Source: Rhodoferax sp. (lineage in GTDB: Bacteria > Pseudomonadota > Gammaproteobacteria > Burkholderiales > Burkholderiaceae_C). From it: 39,883 nt of DNA. A program made the translations under genes and the position numbers. The stretch covers positions 1-39,883 of the forward strand of contig JAEUOX010000181.1 in the NCBI GenBank assembly GCA_016790475.1, given 5' to 3'. The notes below the pieces were generated by a model. That model was not told the origin of the DNA. It made no database searches and saw only the letters and a list, made by a program, of their open reading frames with translations. The first letter of the stretch is position 1; every line of letters starts with the position of its first letter. This document shows positions 1 through 7,039 of this stretch, one piece after another.

Positions 1-473
1 CGCACCTGGTGATGAGCCCGCTGGAGTTCCTGCAGCGGCTGGCGGCGCTGGTGCCACGGCCCAGGCTGCACCTGATCCGCTTCCATGGTGTGCTCGCCCC
101 GAATGCCAAGCTGCGCTCGCTGGTGGTGCCGCAGGGGCCGCCCAAGGATGAGCAAGCGCCAGGCGTTGGCGCATCCGGCGTCCAGTGCGAGGCCGAGACC
201 GTCCAAGTCCGGCCCGCACGCATCAGCTGGGCACGGCTGCTCAAGCGGGTCTTAGCTACGACATAACTTGAGTACAAGTTAGTCGTCGCTGAAGCTTGCG
301 CTTTCGATATCGACATGCAGCGCTGCCCGCACTGCGGCGCCGGGGAGCTCAAGATCATCGCCGCCATCCAGGAGCGGCCGGTGATCGAGAAGATCCTGAG
401 CCATCTGGGGCTGGATCCGCAGCCGCCGCCCAAGGGTAGGGCGCGCGAGGCGGGGCTGCATTTCGCTGCTTGA
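1..473 (+). pseudogene. IS91-type transposase, C-terminal remnant, interrupted
   Basis: Reading from base 3 the frame gives HLVMSPLEFLQRLAALVPRP, then a stretch containing HGVLAPNAKLR, which is the look of the C-terminal half of IS91/IS801-type (Y2, HUH) transposases. After a 51-bp insertion (252-302) with an in-frame TAA at 264-266, the same frame resumes at 303 with FDIDMQRCPHCGAGELKII and runs to a TGA at 471-473. The CPHCG zinc-finger-like motif and the PPPKGRAREAG tail are typical of these elements. The N-terminal part with the catalytic tyrosines lies outside the window or is lost. Removing the insert restores a continuous reading frame through the expected KRV-FDIDM junction, so this is a broken gene and not two small genes. 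Family assignment is from recall of the motif pattern. Confidence 0.8.
252..302. repeat. 51-bp palindrome-bearing insertion in the transposase
   Basis: A block of exactly 51 bp separates two parts of one transposase frame. It contains a strong dyad: ACGAC (258-262), a bulged A, TAACTTG (264-270), loop AGTA, CAAGTTA (275-281), GTCGT (282-286), so 12 paired bases with one bulge. The length is a multiple of three, but the insert supplies a TAA stop. No clear target-site duplication can be read. It could be a miniature mobile element or the scar of an excised one. Confidence 0.6.
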
Positions 474-762
474 GCCGCTTGCGCCGTCGGACACCTATCG
501 CCACGGGCTGCGGCTACCCTGCAGCCGGGGTGGCGCTGCGCGCTGTGTCGGCAAACCCTGGCCAACATCAGGGTCAACCCTGAGACCGGGCCAATCCTGC
601 GCGCCGTGAACGTTCAAAGACCTGCCAACTCGCCAGCCCCGAGCCTGCAGACGCCCGGACTGCGCCCAGAATCCGCCAAGACTTGCGTACTTTGGCCCTC
701 TGCGGGCTCGGCCGGGAGCGTTTTCAGGCCCATTCTTGGGGCGTCCTATGGCGTTTGAAAAT
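474..762. other. IS91-type element 3' flank, no gene seen
   Basis: This stretch follows the transposase stop and holds no reading frame that I recognise. It is probably the non-coding 3' end of the IS91-type element, which ends somewhere before the dehydrogenase fragment at about 769. The exact end of the element cannot be placed without a reference copy. Confidence 0.4.
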
Positions 763-768
763 CCTATT

Positions 769-840
769 CCCGCGCATGCGGGTTACATCGACGGGCAGAA
801 CCTGCTGATGGACGGCGGGTCGTTTCCGCGGACGATGTGA
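769..840 (+). pseudogene. Short-chain dehydrogenase, C-terminal fragment
   Basis: The frame ending at TGA 838-840 reads GYIDGQNLLMDGGSFPRTM. This matches the conserved C-terminal signature of classical short-chain dehydrogenases/reductases (GYxTGQxLxxDGG). Everything upstream, including the Rossmann fold and the Tyr-x3-Lys site, is missing, and the mobile-element remnant lies directly before it. The likely history is insertion or recombination of the IS91-type element into an SDR gene, leaving only the tail. The fragment cannot be functional. Confidence 0.65.
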
Positions 841-982
841 GGCATTGAGGGCCGGCGCGCACACCCTACGGCCGTCGCAGGAACAGCTGACCTGCGGGAC
901 CCGTGCCCACCGTGGTTATGCTGGACCGGCAGACGCGCCGGCCAGTCCGTAGCCGGCGCAGTCTCCCATCAGGGTCCAGGCA

Positions 983-1966
983 TCAAGAGCCGAATTTTTG
1001 CTTGATGTTGAGGCGTTGGATGACCTCGCCCCACTTGGCCAGCTCCTGCTTCGTGAATTCCTCGAATTGCGCGGTGCCGAGTGGGCGCACCTCGAAACCT
1101 GCGGTTTCCAGTCGCTGCCGGCTTTCGGGCTGTTGCATGCCTTCCACGATGTCGCGTCCGAGCTGTTCCAGGATGGGCCGTGGCGTGCCTGCGGGCGCGT
1201 AGATGCCGAGCCAACTCGTGACGTTGAAGTCGGGCAGTCCCGACTCTTGCATGGTCGGGACGTCCGGCAGGTGCTTGGAGCGGTAGTTGCTTGTCACGGC
1301 CAGCGCCTTGATGCGACCGTCGCGCATCAGGGGGAGCACGGACGGAAGGTTGGCGAAAGTGCACTGCAGACCGCCATTCACCACATCCACGAGGATCTCG
1401 CTGGCGCCCTTGTAGGAAACCACTTCCATCTTCACGCCAGTGCGCATGCCGAAGAACTCGCCCGCCAGGTGGGCGGAACTCCCGATGCCGTTGGCGCCGA
1501 ACAGCAGGGGCTTGTTCTGGGCTTTTACACTCTTGATGAAATCGCCCACGGTGTTGGCGGGGTGGTTGCGCGGCACCACCAGCACGTTCACGAATTCGGA
1601 CGTGAGCGCCACCGGAACCAGGGCCTTGAGGACGTCCAGGGGCAGACCCTCGACCGTGAGGGGCGGCAGGACGTTGCCGCCGAGGCCACCGGAGCTCAGC
1701 ACGTAGCCGTCTGGGGGCGCCTTTGCAACCACCTGCTGACCGATCACGCCACTGGCACCCGGGCGGTTTTCCACCACCACGGACTGCCCGTACTTCTTGG
1801 CCAGCATTTCTCCGACGACGCGTGCCGCGATATCGGTCACGCCGCCGGCGGGATACCCCACCACGATACGCATGCCGTGAGATGGAAATTTCTCCTGCGC
1901 ATTCACGGGAACGTAACCCGCGGCCATTGAGGTGCCCAGAGTCCATATTGCTTGTCGACGATCCAT
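983..1966 (-). CDS. Bug/TctC-family periplasmic substrate-binding protein
   Basis: A 327-aa tripartite tricarboxylate transporter (TTT) receptor-like protein. The start at 1966 was chosen because AAAGG lies a few bases upstream and the protein then begins MDRRQAIWTLGTSMAAGY, a secretion signal probably cleaved after VNA; the 15 extra codons available upstream look non-coding. The mature part has the usual family features: RIVVGYPAGGVTDIAAR near the start, a VVENRPGASG motif, then FxANLPSVLPLMRDGRIKALA. Such proteins bind carboxylates in the periplasm and present them to TctA/TctB permeases, but no permease genes are seen here, as is common for orphan Bug genes in Burkholderiales. It is separated from the preceding cupin gene by a hairpin terminator, so it may have its own promoter in the AT-rich stretch at 1967-2060. 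The ligand is unknown; the context suggests a substrate of the neighbouring pathway. Confidence 0.88.
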   Translation of the reverse strand: MDRRQAIWTLGTSMAAGYVPVNAQEKFPSHGMRIVVGYPAGGVTDIAARVVGEMLAKKYGQSVVVENRPGASGVIGQQVVAKAPPDGYVLSSGGLGGNVLPPLTVEGLPLDVLKALVPVALTSEFVNVLVVPRNHPANTVGDFIKSVKAQNKPLLFGANGIGSSAHLAGEFFGMRTGVKMEVVSYKGASEILVDVVNGGLQCTFANLPSVLPLMRDGRIKALAVTSNYRSKHLPDVPTMQESGLPDFNVTSWLGIYAPAGTPRPILEQLGRDIVEGMQQPESRQRLETAGFEVRPLGTAQFEEFTKQELAKWGEVIQRLNIKQKFGS

Positions 1967-2094
1967 ATCAAGCCTTTCAAAAGGAAAAAAAACAACGAAG
2001 AACCGAATCAAATCAATTAAGTGACAATCAGATTATCCTACTTATAGGTCTGCGGGATCTACCGATTGCCGCACCATGGCGTGTCTCCCCTCCT

Positions 2095-2132
2095 GCAAAA
2101 CCTGGCCGCGCACACGCGTGTGTGCGGCCAGG
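2095..2132 (-). terminator. Hairpin terminator after the cupin gene
   Basis: Bases 2101-2132 form a near-perfect palindrome (16-bp arms, one G-T pair, e.g. CCTGGCCGC at one end and GCGGCCAGG at the other). On the minus strand it is followed by TTTT (2097-2100). It would end transcripts of the long catabolic operon before the Bug gene. The T-tract is short, so leakage is possible. Confidence 0.6.
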
Positions 2133-2143
2133 AGTTCGAGAAT

Positions 2144-2650
2144 TCAGCGAATGAAGGAGGACACGAAGTCGGCTCCCAGGCCCGCCTTGATGTAGTGCGC
2201 CCTGCACATTTCGATCTTCGTGAAAACGTCTTCGTAGCCCGTTTGCCGGCCCTGCTCGTCCACGTAGACCATGGCACCGCTGACGTTGAAGAAGGTGATC
2301 ATCTCGTCGGAGGGGCCATTGGCCTCCACCACCAGCGTGTGGATTTCCCCCGGTGGCTCATAGACGAATTTGCCCTCGCTGGCGATCCAGTCGTGTTCGA
2401 GGTAGCGCCAAGTGCCCTTGACCACATACCCGAAGACGGCGCCAGGGTGAATGTGTCGGCTCAGCACGCCGGAGCGGCGCACCCGCAGCATGTTGCACCA
2501 GCCACCGGTGACCGTGTTGAGAAACAGCGGGCGGAACCAGACGTTGGGCGCTTGTTCCACCCATTCGCGTTCGTCTTCGGGAATGGCTGCGATGGCGAGC
2601 TCAGGCTGGATGCCGGAGTGCTGCGTGATCAGGGATAGGTCGGCTGGCAT
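2144..2650 (-). CDS. Cupin protein, 2,4'-dihydroxyacetophenone dioxygenase-like
   Basis: A 168-aa single-domain cupin. The metal site is visible: His66-x-His68 in SRHIHPG, an acidic/His pair at Glu85-His86, and His104 in GEIHTL, the pattern of mononuclear Fe cupin dioxygenases. The overall look (an N-terminal segment with NVWFRPLFLN, then GxVxGYVVKGTWRYLEHDW) resembles the 2,4'-dihydroxyacetophenone dioxygenase family, which cleaves a carbon-carbon bond next to a ketone. That family assignment is from memory of the motif pattern, and the real substrate is unknown. It is the last gene before a terminator and begins 50 bp after the aldehyde dehydrogenase stop, with only a weak ribosome site. 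In the context of a Rieske dioxygenase cluster it could open or shorten a side chain of an oxidised intermediate. Confidence 0.75.
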   Translation of the reverse strand: MPADLSLITQHSGIQPELAIAAIPEDEREWVEQAPNVWFRPLFLNTVTGGWCNMLRVRRSGVLSRHIHPGAVFGYVVKGTWRYLEHDWIASEGKFVYEPPGEIHTLVVEANGPSDEMITFFNVSGAMVYVDEQGRQTGYEDVFTKIEMCRAHYIKAGLGADFVSSFIR

Positions 2651-2700
2651 GGGGGGCCTCGTAGGTTCAAAAAGGGGTTGGTGTTGGCCGGGGCGCGTAT

Positions 2701-4137
2701 TCAGGCTGCGATGTAGGCAGTCTTCACGGTGGTGTAGAACTCGACGGCGTGGCGGCCTTGCTCGCGTGGGCCGTAGCTGGAGCCTTTGCGGCCTCCGAAA
2801 GGTACGTGGTAATCCACGCCGGCGGTAGGGCAGTTGACCATCACCATGCCGGCCTCGGCGCGTTGGCGGAAGTCCATTGCGCGCGCCAGCGAGGTAGTGC
2901 AGATGCCGGCTGACAGGCCGAAGCGGGTGTCATTGGCCAACGCAAGTGCCTCCTCGTAGTCGCGGGCCGGCACGAGTGTGGCGACGGGGCCGAAGATTTC
3001 CTCGCGACAGATGCGCATGCCGTTGTCGCAATCCGCAAAGAGTGTGGGGGTCATGTAGTAGCCCTCCGTGGAGGCACGTATGCGCTCGCCGCCATGGACA
3101 AGATGGGCACCTTCCTCGCAGCCCAGCCGCACGTAGTCCAGGTTCTGCTGCAATTGCGCAGCGCTGGCCACGGGGCCGATCTGCGACGAAGGGTGCAGCG
3201 CGTGGCCCACACGCAGTTCACGCGTGCGCTGCGCCAATGCATCACGAAAGCGCGCGTAGATGCCGCGCTCCACGATGATCCGGCTGGACGCAGTGCAGCG
3301 TTGTCCGGTCTGGTAGAAAGTGCCTTGCAGCGTGGTTTCGACGGCCACCTCCAGGTTCGCGTCGTCCAACACCACCAGCGGGTTCTTGCCGCCCATCTCC
3401 ATCTGCAGCTTGGCCAGCCGCTGTGCGGCTGTGATGGCGATGCCGCGTCCGGTCTGCTCCGATCCAGTGAAGCTGATCGCGTCCACGCGCGCATCCTCCA
3501 GCAGCGCCTGGCCCACGACGCTGCCACGCCCCATGACGAGGTTGAAGGCGCCCGCTGGCAGGCCGCTGCGGCTGATGATCTCTGCCAATGCCCAGGCCGA
3601 ACCGGGCACCAGGTCCGCGGGCTTGAGCACCACGGTGTTTCCGAAGGCAAGGGCCGGTGCGGTTTTCCAGGCGGGGATCGCCATCGGGAAGTTCCACGGC
3701 GTGATGATGCCGACGGTTCCGACCGGTTCGCGTGTTACGGCGACTTCTACGCCCCGGCGCATGGGGGGCGCCAGTTCTCCGGGGACCCGCATGGCCTCGG
3801 CGGCAAAGAACTTGAAGATGCTGCCCGCGCGCACGACCTCGCCCACGGCCTCGGGCAGGGTCTTGCCTTCTTCGCGTGCCAGCAGGGTTCCCAGCTCCTC
3901 GCGGCGTGACAGGATTTCGATGCCGATGCGTTCGAGTACGTCGGCGCGATCCTGCGCGGTGCTGCGCGCCCAGATGGCACGCGCACCGTTGGCGGCGGCG
4001 ATGGCCTGCCGCGTCAACGCGGCGTCAGCCTGCGCGTATTCGCCGACGACTTCGGAGAGGTCGGATGGATTGGTGTTCGGAGAGGCCGAATGGCCGGCGA
4101 CCCACTCGCCGCCGATGAAGTGCTTGTGCATGGACAT
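2701..4137 (-). CDS. NAD(P)-dependent aldehyde dehydrogenase, ketoglutarate/succinate-semialdehyde type
   Basis: A full-length 478-aa aldehyde dehydrogenase. The catalytic residues are present: Glu247 in LQMEMGGKNP and Cys281 in TGQRCTASS, 34 residues apart as usual. The cofactor-binding PWNFP and FTGS motifs and the late EEIFGPV motif are also seen. The C-terminal run GVDYHVPFGGRKGSSYGPRE resembles the ALDH branch that includes 2-oxoglutarate (2,5-dioxovalerate) semialdehyde dehydrogenases of sugar-acid pathways. It starts 15 bp after the TPP enzyme gene ends, clearly in one operon. Neighbours supply possible aldehydes: a sugar-acid-type dehydratase, a 2-keto acid decarboxylase-like enzyme and a GABA-type aminotransferase. 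Which aldehyde it takes (2-oxoglutarate semialdehyde, succinate semialdehyde or an aromatic aldehyde) cannot be fixed from sequence. Confidence 0.9.
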   Translation of the reverse strand: MSMHKHFIGGEWVAGHSASPNTNPSDLSEVVGEYAQADAALTRQAIAAANGARAIWARSTAQDRADVLERIGIEILSRREELGTLLAREEGKTLPEAVGEVVRAGSIFKFFAAEAMRVPGELAPPMRRGVEVAVTREPVGTVGIITPWNFPMAIPAWKTAPALAFGNTVVLKPADLVPGSAWALAEIISRSGLPAGAFNLVMGRGSVVGQALLEDARVDAISFTGSEQTGRGIAITAAQRLAKLQMEMGGKNPLVVLDDANLEVAVETTLQGTFYQTGQRCTASSRIIVERGIYARFRDALAQRTRELRVGHALHPSSQIGPVASAAQLQQNLDYVRLGCEEGAHLVHGGERIRASTEGYYMTPTLFADCDNGMRICREEIFGPVATLVPARDYEEALALANDTRFGLSAGICTTSLARAMDFRQRAEAGMVMVNCPTAGVDYHVPFGGRKGSSYGPREQGRHAVEFYTTVKTAYIAA

Positions 4138-4152
4138 GGGGCTCGTGGGGAG

Positions 4153-5718
4153 TCAGGGCAAGACGACCTCGATGAGTCGGGGGCCGCGTTCGGCCAGGGC
4201 CGCCTGGAAGGCACGGCGCAGTGCGGATACGGAGTCCACGCGGCTGGCCGGCACGCCGAAAGAGGTGGACAGGGCTTGCCAGTCCACGGCCGGGCGCCCC
4301 AGGCTCAACAGATCGCGCACCGATTCGCTCGTGAGCTCGTAGCCGGTGCGTGCCATCTCGTTGATGAGGATGTTGTAGCGTCGGTTGCTTGCCAGTACTA
4401 CCACCACATCGCTGCCTTCACGGGCCATGGACCACAGTGCCTGGATGGTGAACAGCGCACTGCCGTCGGATTGCAGCGCCACCACCTTGCGGTCCGGGGC
4501 GGCCACGGAGGCGCCAAAGGCCGAGGGCAGACCCTGGCCGATGGCGCCGCCCGTGAGCACGATGGTGGTGTGGCGCTCGGCCTGGGAGGCCAGGGCATTG
4601 AAAGGAAAACCCAGGGTGGCGCCTTCGGCGGAGACGATGGCGTTGGCGGGCAGATGGGCGGCGATGACGCGCGAGGCCGTTTCGGCCGTCAGTGCCTCGC
4701 CCAGGTCGGTGTCGGACACCCGTTGCAACAGGGCCATGGGCGCCGCAGGAGGACGTACGCGTTCGAGCAGATCGTCCACCGCCTCGCCGACGCGGCCACG
4801 GGGGCCACAGAGTTGCACCATGCGTGCCGGGTCTCCCAGGTGGCTCGGAAGGCCCCGTGCGCCGAAGAAGGCCACGGGGGGCTCGGCACCGAGCACCGCG
4901 ATGCGTTCGAAGCCCAGCAGGTACGGATGCGCCTTCTCTGCCAGCGCGACCAGCCGCTTGACTGCGGGGAGCCCCAGGCCTTGCTCGCTGGCAGCGGGGA
5001 AAGTTTCTCCCACCAACTCCACATTCGGCAACGCGGCCAACCGCGCCAGGCGCCGCAGAGTACCCTCGCCGAGCGCGTCGGCACCGAGATACAGCAGCAC
5101 CTTGCGGCCGGCCGTGATGTCGGCTGCCACCGTTGCCACGGCACCGGCGTTGTAGTCCGCGGGTGCCTGTGCCGCCACCGCGGGCGCGATGGCGTGGTGT
5201 ACCGGGTCCTCTTGCAGGTCCATGGGCAGAATCAGCGTGTGGATCCCGCCGATCTGCTGCAGCCCGTGCAGCGCACCCACCGTGGCGCTGTGCAGCGTGG
5301 CGGACGTGTCGGCGCGCCAAACACCTGCCGATACCGGACGGGCCAGCGATTCAATGTCGCTGGCCAGCGGGGGGTCGGCCGCCACGTGCCAGGACATGTG
5401 TTCCCCGATGACGTTGAAGATGGTGGAACGTGCGCGTCGCGCGTTGTGGAGGTTCGCGATCGCGTTCGCGAAGCCCGGCCCCAGATGGGTCAGCGTCATC
5501 GCCGGCTTGCGACGGATGCGGTAGTAACCATCTGCAGCGCCCGAACAGACGCCCTCGAACAGTCCCAGTAGCGGGCGGATTTCGGTGGCACGGTCCATCG
5601 CTGCCACGAAGGGCAGCTCCGTGGTGCCCGGGTTGGCGAAGCAGACCTCGATACCGGCGGCAGCGGCCGACTTGAGCAACCACTGCGCGCCCATCATCTG
5701 CGAGGCGTCCTGGCTCAT
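4153..5718 (-). CDS. TPP-dependent enzyme, benzoylformate decarboxylase / acetolactate synthase-like
   Basis: A 521-aa thiamine diphosphate enzyme with the three-domain layout of the family: N-terminal PYR domain with NPGTTELPF and catalytic Glu55 in LFEGVCSGAADGYY, a central domain, and a C-terminal PP domain with the Mg-TPP motif around SDGS (Asp418) and a downstream ASNRRYN. The NPGTTELPF signature is close to that of benzoylformate decarboxylases (MdlC) and related 2-keto acid decarboxylases; automatic pipelines often call this group acetolactate synthase large subunit. No small regulatory subunit gene is nearby, arguing against a biosynthetic synthase. The ATG overlaps the aminotransferase stop by 4 bp (ATGA, 5715-5718), so translation is coupled; the 43 extra codons upstream were rejected because they lie inside that gene. 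It probably decarboxylates a 2-keto acid to the aldehyde used by the next gene. Confidence 0.82.
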   Translation of the reverse strand: MSQDASQMMGAQWLLKSAAAAGIEVCFANPGTTELPFVAAMDRATEIRPLLGLFEGVCSGAADGYYRIRRKPAMTLTHLGPGFANAIANLHNARRARSTIFNVIGEHMSWHVAADPPLASDIESLARPVSAGVWRADTSATLHSATVGALHGLQQIGGIHTLILPMDLQEDPVHHAIAPAVAAQAPADYNAGAVATVAADITAGRKVLLYLGADALGEGTLRRLARLAALPNVELVGETFPAASEQGLGLPAVKRLVALAEKAHPYLLGFERIAVLGAEPPVAFFGARGLPSHLGDPARMVQLCGPRGRVGEAVDDLLERVRPPAAPMALLQRVSDTDLGEALTAETASRVIAAHLPANAIVSAEGATLGFPFNALASQAERHTTIVLTGGAIGQGLPSAFGASVAAPDRKVVALQSDGSALFTIQALWSMAREGSDVVVVLASNRRYNILINEMARTGYELTSESVRDLLSLGRPAVDWQALSTSFGVPASRVDSVSALRRAFQAALAERGPRLIEVVLP

Positions 5719-6998
5719 GCGCAGGCTCCGCCAGCCGGTACGGCAGCCTGCAATGCGGACTCGAGGATGTCCAGCGCCTCGTCGAAGACCGCATCGGTCG
5801 TGGTGAGCGGGAACAGGAAGCGAATCACGTTGCCGTACTGGCCACACGTGAGCAGAATCAACCCGGCATCCAGCGCTGCCTGGCGCACGCGTTGGGCGAT
5901 CTCGGCGCTGGGCGCGCCTTGCGCGTCGCGAAACTCCACCGCCACCATCGCGCCCAGGGCGCGTACCTCGCTGATCGCCGCGCAGCGCGCACGTGCGGCT
6001 TCGAGCCGCAACACCAGACGTTCACCCAGTGTGTTGCCGCGCGCCAGCAGGGACTCTTCGGCAAAGATGTCCAGCACGGCGTGGGCTGCGGCAACGGCCA
6101 GCGGGTTGCCGGCATAGGTGCTGCCCAGCCCCCCGGGGGCGATGGCATCCATTACCTCGGCGCGGCCCACGACGGCGGCCAGCGGCATGCCGGCGGCCAG
6201 GCTCTTGGCGGTCGTGACCAGGTCTGCGGAGACGCCGTAGTGTTCCATCGCGAACATCCGGCCCGTGCGGCCGAAGCCCGACTGAATCTCGTCGGCGATG
6301 AGCAGCATGCCGTGTTCGTCGCAGATGCGGCGCAACGCGGCCATGAAGTCCTTCGGTGCGGGATGGAAGCCGCCCTCGCCCTGCACGGGCTCGACGATGA
6401 TGGCGGCGATCCGCGACGGCTCCACGTCCGACTTGAACACGCGCGCCAGCGCATCGAGTGCGTCCTGTGTGGTGATGCCCTGCGCGGTGGCCGGGAACGG
6501 AACGCGGTACACGTCGCCGGGAACGGGGCCGATGCCTGCCTTGTAGGGCACGACCTTGCCCGTCAGCGCCAGCGCCATCAGCGTGCGGCCATGGAAGGCG
6601 CCGTTGAAGGCGATGATGCCCGGGCGCCCGGTGGCGGCGCGCGCGATCTTGACGGCGTTTTCCACCGCTTCCGCGCCGGTGGACATGAGCAGGGTCTTTT
6701 TGGCGAATGTCCCGGGCGTGAGCTGGTTCAGACGCTCGGCAAGCCGGATGTAGCTCGCATAGGGCACCACCTGGAAGCAGGTGTGCAGGAATTCGCCGGC
6801 CTGGGCGACGATGGCGGCCTGCACGCGTGGATGGCGGTGGCCGGTGTTCAGGACGCCGATGCCGCCCACGAAGTCGATGTAGCGGCGGCCGGCTTCGTCC
6901 CAGAGTTCGCTGCCCAGGGCACGGGCTGCGAGGATGTGGGTGGAGACGGCGACGCCGCGGGGGCAGGCCGCCTGCTGGCGGGTGATCCAGTCGTTCAT
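5715..6998 (-). CDS. 4-aminobutyrate aminotransferase-like PLP enzyme (GabT family)
   Basis: A class III aminotransferase of 427 aa, close in length and sequence to GabT of E. coli. Visible motifs are GGIGVLNTGHRHP, TGAEAVENAVKIARAATGR (PLP phosphate binding), EPVQGEGGF, the DEIQSGFGRTG segment with the PLP-binding Asp, and the Schiff-base lysine Lys265 in TTAKSLAAGMPL. The start at 6998 gives MNDWITRQQAACPRGV, which aligns with the GabT N-terminus; an alternative ATG at 7040 overlaps the dehydratase stop (TGATG) but adds 14 low-complexity His/Pro/Thr residues. It converts an omega-amino acid plus 2-oxoglutarate to a semialdehyde plus glutamate, and the ALDH two genes on could oxidise that product. 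The true amino donor in this cluster is unknown. Confidence 0.9.
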   Translation of the reverse strand: MNDWITRQQAACPRGVAVSTHILAARALGSELWDEAGRRYIDFVGGIGVLNTGHRHPRVQAAIVAQAGEFLHTCFQVVPYASYIRLAERLNQLTPGTFAKKTLLMSTGAEAVENAVKIARAATGRPGIIAFNGAFHGRTLMALALTGKVVPYKAGIGPVPGDVYRVPFPATAQGITTQDALDALARVFKSDVEPSRIAAIIVEPVQGEGGFHPAPKDFMAALRRICDEHGMLLIADEIQSGFGRTGRMFAMEHYGVSADLVTTAKSLAAGMPLAAVVGRAEVMDAIAPGGLGSTYAGNPLAVAAAHAVLDIFAEESLLARGNTLGERLVLRLEAARARCAAISEVRALGAMVAVEFRDAQGAPSAEIAQRVRQAALDAGLILLTCGQYGNVIRFLFPLTTTDAVFDEALDILESALQAAVPAGGACA

Positions 6999-7039
6999 GG
7001 GAGTGGTGGGGGTGGGATGTGGGTGAGAGGGTGGATGCA

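Noticed and set aside
2030-2080. Tiny frame (11 codons) upstream of the Bug gene with a good ribosome site, as a possible leader peptide
   Set aside because: No codon bias toward a regulatory amino acid and no attenuator-like structure after it; too little to support.
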